This document shows, piece by piece, positions 1-5,088 of a stretch of 5,088 nt of DNA (positions are counted from its first letter, which is position 1; every line of letters starts with the position of its first letter). The notes under the pieces are model-generated. The model saw only the letters and a program-made list of their open reading frames with translations, did not search any database and had not been told where the DNA came from. Both the position numbers and the translations under genes were made by a program. Location: the NCBI GenBank assembly GCA_024206355.1, contig JAAGZM010000137.1, positions 1-5,088 on the forward strand, in the 5' to 3' direction. This stretch comes from Gammaproteobacteria bacterium. Lineage in GTDB: Bacteria; Pseudomonadota; Gammaproteobacteria; Enterobacterales; GCA-2746155.

Positions 1-1
1 A

Positions 2-325
2 GGGAAACTTAACCCAGCTGAAATTAAAGTGGGTGATCTTAATCGAACAAAAAACGATCCTCTACTTGCAAAGGTTCGTTCTCAGTTGCGCGCCTATCAT
101 GGCTTTTCAAGAAATCCTAAAAGAACCTATTCATTGGAATGCATTTATTCAACGGAACAGGCTAGATTCCCAGATGGAGAAGGTAGTACTACATTCAAGA
201 AACCTGGAGAATCAATCGGTATGGATTGCAATAGTGGGTTTGGTGCTGTAACACATATCACCGCGACATTTGCATTTTATGCTACAGCTAGACTTATTGA
301 TAAATTATTAACTAAAGCGGGCTAG
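2..325 (+). CDS. tcdA: tRNA threonylcarbamoyladenosine dehydratase TcdA, C-terminal part (5' end outside window)
   Basis: This is the last 107 codons of a gene entering from the left edge; the frame is open from base 2 to the TAG at 323-325. TcdA (CsdL/YgdL) is an E1-like, ATP-dependent cytoplasmic enzyme that cyclises N6-threonylcarbamoyladenosine at position 37 of ANN-decoding tRNAs to its cyclic form. The visible part matches the family's C-terminal half: a VGDLNRTKNDPLLAKVR segment resembling the E. coli region around DLAKTIQDPLAAKLR, a C-x-YSTEQ motif, and the terminal MDCNSGFGAVTHITATFAF block followed by a helical tail. The N-terminal nucleotide-binding Rossmann fold lies outside the window. 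A GTG at 29 could be mistaken for a start, but the frame upstream continues with family-like sequence, so it is internal. The 3' end overlaps the convergent ppsR by 14 bp. Family assignment is from recalled homologues and is strong. Confidence 0.9.
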   Translation, partial: GKLNPAEIKVGDLNRTKNDPLLAKVRSQLRAYHGFSRNPKRTYSLECIYSTEQARFPDGEGSTTFKKPGESIGMDCNSGFGAVTHITATFAFYATARLIDKLLTKAG

Positions 326-1136
326 TATGTCGACTCAATTTACATTTGACTAGAATCTTTGCTGATATCTCCTCGATAGAGCGAGTCGTTGTATTTAAGA
401 AATGTATTTTTTCACGCCGGTATAAAGCCTCTACTGCTCTTACTTCAAGTTGACACTGCTGTTGTGAGGCATAACGAGAATTCGCACGCCGTTCCGTTCT
501 AATATCATGCAGACGTTCTGGGAAAATAGTTAATCCAAATAACTTGTCTTTGTGAAGAGCCAAATCCTTGGGCAATTTGAGGTTATCCATATCTTGGGCA
601 ATGAAAGGATAGTTGGCAACTTTCAGTCCAAATTGCATTGAAATATAAAGGGATGTGGGGGTTTTTCCGCAGCGGGAAACACCAATTAATATTAAATCAG
701 CATCTTTATAATTCTGAGTGGTTGCACCATCATCATTGTTAAGAGTGAAATTAACAGCTTCGATACGATGATCGTAAGCTTTAACATTATTCAAAGAGTG
801 AGTTTTACCTACTGTGAAAGATGATTCTTTGCCTAGTTCCTGTTCAAGAGGGCCAATAAAGGTGTGGAAAAAATCCAGCATCATTGCATTGGCGCCTTTA
901 AATATTTTCCGTAAATCTGGGGTTACAATGGTATCGAATACTATGGCTCTGATCCCGTCATTTTTACTAGCTTGATTAATTTGCGCGACTGCCTTAAAGG
1001 CTTTTTCAGGTGTATCAATAAAGGGAATGGTAATTTCAGTACGTTCAAAGTCATCAAACTGGGTAATTAGTGCTTCACCAAGTGCTTCAGCCGTAATACC
1101 GGTTCGGTCAGAAATAAAAAATACAGAACGTTTCAT
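312..1136 (-). CDS. ppsR: PEP synthase regulatory protein PpsR (bifunctional kinase/pyrophosphorylase, DUF299 family)
   Basis: Complete 274-residue protein, about the usual family length. PpsR inactivates PEP synthase by ADP-dependent phosphorylation of a threonine next to the catalytic histidine and reactivates it by phosphate-dependent removal, yielding pyrophosphate. Seen here: the N-terminal FFISDRTGITAEALG segment (residues 6-20) typical of the family, a P-loop GVSRCGKT at 152-159 preceded by a hydrophobic strand, the ANYPFIAQDMDNLKLP block (174-189), KLFGLTIFPERL (198-209), the RxxNSRYAS motif near 217-224, and a C-terminal ALYRREKI...SIEEISAKIL helix region. The ATG at 1136 fits Pseudomonas homologues that begin MKR-x-x-FFISD. 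Shine-Dalgarno support is weak: the nearest purine run, AAAGG, lies about 13 nt upstream. It is transcribed divergently from its target ppsA, 226 bp apart, and overlaps tcdA tail to tail. Residue 11 is Arg where many homologues have Gly (ISDGTG). No terminator is visible after it. Confidence 0.96.
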   Translation of the reverse strand: MKRSVFFISDRTGITAEALGEALITQFDDFERTEITIPFIDTPEKAFKAVAQINQASKNDGIRAIVFDTIVTPDLRKIFKGANAMMLDFFHTFIGPLEQELGKESSFTVGKTHSLNNVKAYDHRIEAVNFTLNNDDGATTQNYKDADLILIGVSRCGKTPTSLYISMQFGLKVANYPFIAQDMDNLKLPKDLALHKDKLFGLTIFPERLHDIRTERRANSRYASQQQCQLEVRAVEALYRREKIHFLNTTTRSIEEISAKILVKCKLSRHTSPL

Positions 1137-1192
1137 GATAAATTATCAACCTTTAGTCGTTTACTATCTTGGTGCAAGTAAGATTGATGATA

Positions 1193-1198
1193 ATTATA
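1193..1198 (-). promoter_or_regulatory. Putative -10 box of the ppsR promoter
   Basis: Read on the minus strand this is an exact TATAAT, placed so that transcription would start about 50 nt upstream of the ppsR ATG. The hexamer 17 nt further upstream reads CAAAAA, a poor sigma-70 -35 box, so an activator may be needed or this may be a chance match in A/T-rich DNA. It lies inside the near-palindrome at 1188-1200. Confidence 0.4.
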
Positions 1199-1218
1199 CA
1201 CAAAACAGGCAATTATTT

Positions 1219-1245
1219 TTGACCCAAGTCACTATTACTTATACG
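1219..1245 (+). promoter_or_regulatory. ppsA: Weak sigma-70 promoter candidate for ppsA
   Basis: TTGACC at 1219-1224 matches five of six bases of the -35 consensus. TATACG at 1240-1245 matches four of six bases of the -10 consensus, but the spacer is 15 nt, shorter than the preferred 17. A 17-nt spacer would put TACGAA at the -10 position, which is poorer. If real, it gives a leader of roughly 110 nt that carries the palindrome at 1255-1266. No better candidate was seen closer to the gene. Confidence 0.2.
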
Positions 1246-1254
1246 AAATTGTTC

Positions 1255-1266
1255 TAACTTAAGTTA
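1255..1266. repeat. Perfect 12-bp palindrome TAACTTAAGTTA
   Basis: The sequence equals its own reverse complement over 12 bp, with mismatched flanks (C at 1254, A at 1267). It sits just downstream of the weak ppsA promoter candidate and overlaps the left arm of TTAAAC-N13-GTTTAA (1264-1288). The position and dyad symmetry suit a dimeric regulator site, but a short A/T-rich palindrome can also arise by chance, and I do not recognise it as the site of a named regulator. Confidence 0.3.
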
Positions 1267-1349
1267 AACTAAACACATTATTGTTTAATACCCATTCTAC
1301 TTCATGCTGCATGATACAGAACTAGTATTAACCTAAATAAACTTTTAGC

Positions 1350-1355
1350 AAGGAG
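1350..1355 (+). promoter_or_regulatory. ppsA: Shine-Dalgarno sequence of ppsA (AAGGAG)
   Basis: AAGGAG lies 7 nt before the GTG at 1363, an optimal spacing, and is the main reason for choosing that non-ATG start. The resulting N-terminus (MSDYVLWYEQLGMNDV) lines up with known PpsA proteins, which have the equivalent VLWYNQLGMNDV segment close to their start. Confidence 0.85.
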
Positions 1356-1362
1356 CTATATT

Positions 1363-3771
1363 GTGAGCGATTATGTTCTCTGGTACGAACAACTTGGCAT
1401 GAATGATGTTGAAGTTGTTGGTGGCAAAAACGCATCTCTGGGCGAGATGATCAGCAACTTATCAAATATGGGGGTTCAGGTCCCAGGTGGATTTGCTACC
1501 ACTGCTGAAGCATTTAATGAATTTCTGGAACATGGCGGCCTTAAAAATCGCATTCAAGCTGAATTAGATGCGCTTGATGTTGACGATGTTGAAACACTCG
1601 CAGTAGTCGGAGCAAAAATTCGACAATGGGTGTTAGATGAGCCTTTTGCTGAGAAACTTGAGTCAGAAGTGACAGAAGCTTACCTAAAATTAAAAGCTGA
1701 TTCTGGAGACGAATTTGCCGTGGCTGTTCGTTCATCAGCAACGGCTGAAGATCTACCTGATGCATCTTTTGCAGGACAACAAGAAACCTTCTTAAATGTT
1801 CGAGGCATCAAAAGTGTTATTCTTGCTATGAAAGATGTTTTCGCAAGTCTGTTTAATGATCGTGCTATTGCTTATCGTGTGCATCAAGGATTTGAGCATG
1901 AAGGTGTTGCATTATCAGCAGGGATACAACGTATGGTTCGTAGTGACATTGCATCGAGTGGTGTAATGTTTTCTATCGATACTGAGTCTGGCTTTGATGA
2001 TGTGGTGTTTATTACTTCAGCTTACGGTTTAGGCGAAACGGTGGTTCAGGGTTCAGTGAATCCCGATGAGTTTTATGTTCACAAGCCAACACTAGAGGCT
2101 GGTCGTCCTGCCGTTCTTCGTCGGACACTCGGTGGTAAAGCTATTAAAATGGTTTATACCGACAATGATTCCCATGAAAAAAGCATTGAAACCGTTAGTG
2201 TTGATGTGGAGCAGCGTCGTCAATTTTCCATCACCGATGAAGAAATTGAAGAGCTAGGTCGACAGGCGTTAATTATCGAGAAACATTATCAACGTCCCAT
2301 GGATATTGAATGGGCAAAAGACGGTGGTAATGGTCGTTTATATATTGTTCAAGCGAGACCTGAAACGGTAAAAAGCCGTGATAATAGTCAAGTCTTGGAA
2401 GATTACACATTAAAGGGCACTGGCGATATTATCGCTACAGGTCGCGCTATTGGTCAGCGTATTGGTCAGGGCAAAGTTCGTATTCTCAACGATATCAGTG
2501 AGATGGCAAGAGTTGAACCTGGTGATGTGTTAGTAACTGATATGACGGATCCTGATTGGGAGCCGATAATGAAACGAGCTTCAGCTATTGTTACCAATCG
2601 TGGCGGTCGTACTTGTCATGCAGCAATTATCGCTAGAGAGCTTGGTATTCCAGCTGTTGTAGGTACAAACAATGGTACTAAACTGATTGAAGATGGTTCT
2701 GAAGTAACGGTTAGTTGTGCCGAAGGTGATACTGGTAACATCTGGAAAGGTCTGCTTGATTTTGAAATTAAGCAGAGTGAAATTGGCAATATGCCTGATC
2801 TGCCATTCAAAATTATGATGAATGTTGCAAATCCTGATGGCGCATTTAGTTTTGCTCGTCTACCTAATGCTGGTATTGGTCTAGCAAGATTAGAATTTAT
2901 CATCAATGTAATGATTGGTGTCCACCCTAAGGCTTTATTAAATTTTGATGAATTAGTGGCTGCCAATGACGATCCTGATCTAATCGAAACTATTCGACAA
3001 CAGATGGCAGGTTATAAAACGCCTGTTGATTTTTATGTTGAAAAATTATCGGAAGGAATATCAACATTAGCGGGTGCATTTTCTCCAGAAAAAGTTATTG
3101 TTAGAATGTCAGATTTTAAATCAAACGAATATGCTAATTTAATTGGTGGACACCTTTACGAGCCAGATGAAGAAAATCCAATGATTGGTTATCGTGGAGC
3201 TAGTCGTTATATTTCAGAATCATTCCGTGATTGTTTTGATCTTGAATGCCGAGCACTCAAGAAAGTGCGTAATGACATGGGGCTGACTAATGTTGAGATT
3301 ATGATTCCATTCGTAAGAACTGTTGAAGAAGCAGCTCAAGTTATTGAATTACTTGAAGAACATGGTTTGAAACGTGGTGAAAATGGACTGAGAATTATTA
3401 TGATGTGTGAATTGCCATCGAATGCTTTGATGGCCGATGAATTCTTAGAATATTTCGATGGTTTCTCAATTGGCTCTAATGACTTAACACAGTTAACACT
3501 AGGTCTTGATCGCGATTCAAGCTTGATTGCACATCTTTTTGATGAGCGTAATCCTGCTGTTAAATCATTATTAAGTATGGCTATCAAGGCCTGTAAGAAA
3601 GCGAACAAGTATGTTGGTATCTGTGGACAAGGTCCGTCGGATCATCCTGATTTAGCGAAATGGTTAATGGAAGAGGGTATTGATAGTATTTCGTTGAATC
3701 CTGACTCTGTATTAGAAACTTGGTTATTCCTAGCCGGGCAAAGTGCCGATGATACAACAGCTGCAGGATAG
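1363..3771 (+). CDS. ppsA: Phosphoenolpyruvate synthase (pyruvate, water dikinase)
   Basis: Complete 802-residue cytoplasmic enzyme (E. coli PpsA is 792) that makes phosphoenolpyruvate, AMP and phosphate from pyruvate, ATP and water, the key gluconeogenic step from pyruvate or lactate. Domain order is normal. An N-terminal ATP-binding domain covers roughly residues 15-335, with GGKNASLGEM (20-29), RSSATAEDLP (123-132), FAGQQETFLN (136-145) and the closing VQARPET (329-335). A mobile phosphohistidine domain has GGRTCHAAIIARELGIPA (414-431), where His419 is the catalytic phospho-carrier and Thr417 the residue modified by PpsR. A C-terminal pyruvate/PEP-binding barrel has GIGLARLEF (504-512), MCELPSN (681-687, with the metal-ligand Glu683), SNDLTQLTLGLDRD (705-718) and GICGQGPSD (752-760) with the conserved Cys754. 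It starts at GTG after a good AAGGAG. About ten residues (AGQSADDTTAAG region) extend past the usual C-terminus, and the last seven codons overlap the next gene. Its regulator ppsR is divergent and adjacent. No key residue is missing. Confidence 0.98.
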   Translation: MSDYVLWYEQLGMNDVEVVGGKNASLGEMISNLSNMGVQVPGGFATTAEAFNEFLEHGGLKNRIQAELDALDVDDVETLAVVGAKIRQWVLDEPFAEKLESEVTEAYLKLKADSGDEFAVAVRSSATAEDLPDASFAGQQETFLNVRGIKSVILAMKDVFASLFNDRAIAYRVHQGFEHEGVALSAGIQRMVRSDIASSGVMFSIDTESGFDDVVFITSAYGLGETVVQGSVNPDEFYVHKPTLEAGRPAVLRRTLGGKAIKMVYTDNDSHEKSIETVSVDVEQRRQFSITDEEIEELGRQALIIEKHYQRPMDIEWAKDGGNGRLYIVQARPETVKSRDNSQVLEDYTLKGTGDIIATGRAIGQRIGQGKVRILNDISEMARVEPGDVLVTDMTDPDWEPIMKRASAIVTNRGGRTCHAAIIARELGIPAVVGTNNGTKLIEDGSEVTVSCAEGDTGNIWKGLLDFEIKQSEIGNMPDLPFKIMMNVANPDGAFSFARLPNAGIGLARLEFIINVMIGVHPKALLNFDELVAANDDPDLIETIRQQMAGYKTPVDFYVEKLSEGISTLAGAFSPEKVIVRMSDFKSNEYANLIGGHLYEPDEENPMIGYRGASRYISESFRDCFDLECRALKKVRNDMGLTNVEIMIPFVRTVEEAAQVIELLEEHGLKRGENGLRIIMMCELPSNALMADEFLEYFDGFSIGSNDLTQLTLGLDRDSSLIAHLFDERNPAVKSLLSMAIKACKKANKYVGICGQGPSDHPDLAKWLMEEGIDSISLNPDSVLETWLFLAGQSADDTTAAG

Positions 3772-5088
3772 GTTTCCTGAAGCTGACTGTCGGATAGACG
3801 AGGATAGTCTCGAGCAATATGGTCGAGATTGGACTCGTTTTCATACAGTCTATGCTCGTGCTGTTGTCTTCCCTAGAACGGAAGAAGATATTGTTTGGCT
3901 TGTAGCGTTTGCTAGGCAAAACAAAATTGCCCTAGTGCCTTCGGGAGGGCGAACAGGGCTGAGTGCTGGTGCTGTTGCAATTCAAGGTGAAATTGTAGTC
4001 TCACTTGAGCGCATGGATAAAATCATTGAGTATATCGAAGAAGATGCAACGATTCGATGTCAAGCTGGTGTGATTACGGCAAATATTCATGAGTTTGTTG
4101 AGCAACAAGGATTATATTATCCAGTTGATTTTGCATCCAGTGGCTCAAGTCAAATTGGTGGTAATGTTGCTACAAATGCTGGTGGTATACGTGTTATTCG
4201 CTATGGAATGACGCGTGAGCAAGTCCTTGGTCTGCGAGTAGTCACTGGTACGGGTGAAATACTTTCTCTGAATAATGGTCTATTAAAAAATGCCACAGGC
4301 TATGACTTAAGACATTTAATGATAGGCTCTGAAGGTACTTTAGGTTTTATCACAGAAGTAACTCTTCAGTTAACTACTCCACCAGGACCACAGGCGGTGG
4401 TTGTGTTAGGTATTGAAAACTTATCAGCGGTAATGCCCGTCTTAACTTCCTTTCGAAAAGAGTTAACCTTGTCGGCGTTTGAGTTTTTCTCTGATCACGC
4501 TTTATCCAAAGTCATGGAACATCAGGATCTAAAAGCACCTTTTGATAGTCGAACAAAATTCTATGCTTTGATTGAAGTTGATATGGAAAAGCAGGGAAGT
4601 GATGATAAATTAATGGCCTGCTTTGAACATGCCTTCGAAGAAGGTTGGATAGTCGATGGTGTAATGTCGAGTTCAGATGCTCAAGCTGAAGCTCTCTGGA
4701 AGTTGAGAGAAGGGATTAGCGAAGCGATTACACCTTGGACGCCCTACAAAAATGATATTTCAGTAACAACGTCTAAAGTTGCAGCATTTCTGGAAGCCGT
4801 AGACTCGAAAGTCAATGATGCATATCCAGGATTTGAAAACATCTGGTTTGGGCATATTGGCGATGGCAATTTACATCTAAATATTCTCAAACCTGAAGAT
4901 ATGGATGTTGAAACCTTTAAAGATACCTGTGTATCATTCAGCGATATTATCTACCGAATAGTTGCAGAGTTTGATGGCAGCATTTCTGCTGAGCATGGTG
5001 TAGGTTTATTGAAAAAAGACTTTCTTCATTACAGCCGATCCGAAGCAGAAATTAGTATTAAGAAGGGTATTAAAAAGCTTTTTGACCC
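3749..5088 (+). CDS. FAD-binding 2-hydroxyacid dehydrogenase, D-2-hydroxyglutarate dehydrogenase-like (3' end outside window)
   Basis: The frame is open from ATG 3749 to the right edge: 446 full codons plus two bases of a Pro codon. It ends within FDP, where relatives continue NGIMNPGK and stop soon after, so probably only 10-20 residues are missing. The family (VAO-type FAD-binding 4 plus FAD-oxidase C domains) oxidises D-2-hydroxyacids to 2-oxoacids. Seen here: FAD-binding PSGGRTGLS (64-72), PVDFASSGSSQIGGNVATN (125-143), NATGYDLRHLMIGSEGTLGF (181-200); substrate-site Arg320 in LWKLRE and Lys334 in TPYKNDISV; metal ligands His369 and His376 in GHIGDGNLHLN and Glu415 in SAEHGVG. The whole chain resembles the Pseudomonas D-2-hydroxyglutarate dehydrogenase (PA0317) as I recall it; D-lactate or glycolate dehydrogenase (GlcD-like) is the alternative. 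The start overlaps ppsA by 23 bp with no clear Shine-Dalgarno sequence, suggesting translational coupling. An in-frame GTG at 3743 is possible; a TAG at 3731 bars anything earlier. Confidence 0.9.
   Translation, partial: MIQQLQDRFPEADCRIDEDSLEQYGRDWTRFHTVYARAVVFPRTEEDIVWLVAFARQNKIALVPSGGRTGLSAGAVAIQGEIVVSLERMDKIIEYIEEDATIRCQAGVITANIHEFVEQQGLYYPVDFASSGSSQIGGNVATNAGGIRVIRYGMTREQVLGLRVVTGTGEILSLNNGLLKNATGYDLRHLMIGSEGTLGFITEVTLQLTTPPGPQAVVVLGIENLSAVMPVLTSFRKELTLSAFEFFSDHALSKVMEHQDLKAPFDSRTKFYALIEVDMEKQGSDDKLMACFEHAFEEGWIVDGVMSSSDAQAEALWKLREGISEAITPWTPYKNDISVTTSKVAAFLEAVDSKVNDAYPGFENIWFGHIGDGNLHLNILKPEDMDVETFKDTCVSFSDIIYRIVAEFDGSISAEHGVGLLKKDFLHYSRSEAEISIKKGIKKLFD

Larger units (their letters stand above)
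1137..1362. promoter_or_regulatory. Divergent ppsR-ppsA control region
   Basis: This 226-bp A/T-rich gap separates the start codons of ppsR (leftward) and ppsA (rightward) and must hold promoters for both unless either is read from elsewhere. It contains a perfect TATAAT facing ppsR, a weak TTGACC/TATACG pair facing ppsA, a 12-bp perfect palindrome at 1255-1266, two similar TGATAA-type near-palindromes at 1136-1148 and 1188-1200, and an inverted repeat TTAAAC-N13-GTTTAA at 1264-1288. An open frame from 1027 to 1257 crosses part of it but begins antisense inside ppsR, has no Shine-Dalgarno sequence and encodes nothing recognisable. I saw no Cra (FruR)-like TGAAACG-type palindrome, although E. 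coli ppsA is a Cra target. Confidence 0.75.

Noticed and set aside
33..251. 72-codon + strand frame inside tcdA
   Set aside because: It lies out of frame within recognisable tcdA coding sequence and has no start signal or family resemblance.
29..325. Separate small gene starting at GTG 29
   Set aside because: The upstream codons from base 2 continue the TcdA-like sequence in frame, so the GTG is an internal valine of a truncated-by-window gene.
1161..1184. Short overlapping inverted repeats (TTACT/AGTAA, ATCTT/AAGAT, CTTG/CAAG) in the ppsR leader
   Set aside because: The stems are only 4-5 bp, mutually exclusive and A/T-rich, and no T-run follows; they are too weak to call a riboswitch, attenuator or terminator.
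1027..1257. Open frame of 76 codons on the + strand across the ppsR start and the control region
   Set aside because: Its first half is antisense to the conserved ppsR N-terminus, it has no Shine-Dalgarno sequence and its translation resembles nothing I know; it is a chance frame.
2449..2469. Direct repeat ATTGGTCAG separated by CGT
   Set aside because: It encodes IGQRIGQ in a conserved part of PpsA where homologues have a similar doubled motif, so protein sequence explains it.
2616..2966. 116-codon minus-strand frame inside ppsA
   Set aside because: It is antisense to the conserved mobile and barrel domains of PpsA; its composition is what the reverse strand of a coding region gives. The same applies to the minus-strand frames at 1541-1765 and 3336-3608.
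3584..3919. 111-codon minus-strand frame across the ppsA/dehydrogenase junction
   Set aside because: It is fully covered on the + strand by two genes with strong family matches, and has no recognisable protein features.

Overview
The window looks like ordinary chromosomal DNA from a gammaproteobacterium of fairly low GC content (A/T-leaning throughout by eye). The basis is gene content: a TcdA-type tRNA modification enzyme, a PpsR/PpsA pair in the divergent arrangement also known from Escherichia coli, and a flavoprotein closely resembling the D-2-hydroxyglutarate dehydrogenases of Pseudomonas. I cannot name a genus from sequence alone. There is no sign of phage, insertion sequence, CRISPR array, RNA gene or foreign DNA.

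Layout. Bases 2-325 (+) hold the C-terminal 107 codons of tcdA, cut off by the left edge. Bases 312-1136 (-) hold ppsR, complete, whose 3' end overlaps that of tcdA by 14 bp in convergent orientation. Bases 1137-1362 are a 226-bp A/T-rich divergent control region with a perfect TATAAT box facing ppsR, several short palindromes and a weak promoter candidate facing ppsA. Bases 1363-3771 (+) hold ppsA, complete, with a GTG start and a good Shine-Dalgarno sequence. Bases 3749-5088 (+) hold an FAD-dependent 2-hydroxyacid dehydrogenase gene that begins inside the last codons of ppsA and runs off the right edge just short of its expected C-terminus.

How the genes fit together. PpsA converts pyruvate plus ATP to phosphoenolpyruvate, AMP and phosphate, the entry step of gluconeogenesis from three-carbon acids. 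PpsR is its dedicated bifunctional regulator, which switches PpsA off and on by phosphorylating and dephosphorylating a threonine two residues before the catalytic histidine; both residues are visible here (Thr417, His419). The downstream flavoprotein oxidises a D-2-hydroxyacid. Its overlap with ppsA implies one transcript and probably translational coupling, so a 2-oxoacid product (2-oxoglutarate, or pyruvate if the substrate is D-lactate) may be metabolically linked to PEP synthesis. tcdA appears to be an unrelated neighbour.

I found no undescribed biological system. The points most worth a second look are the ppsA/dehydrogenase overlap and its metabolic meaning, and the paired palindromes in the ppsR-ppsA control region.
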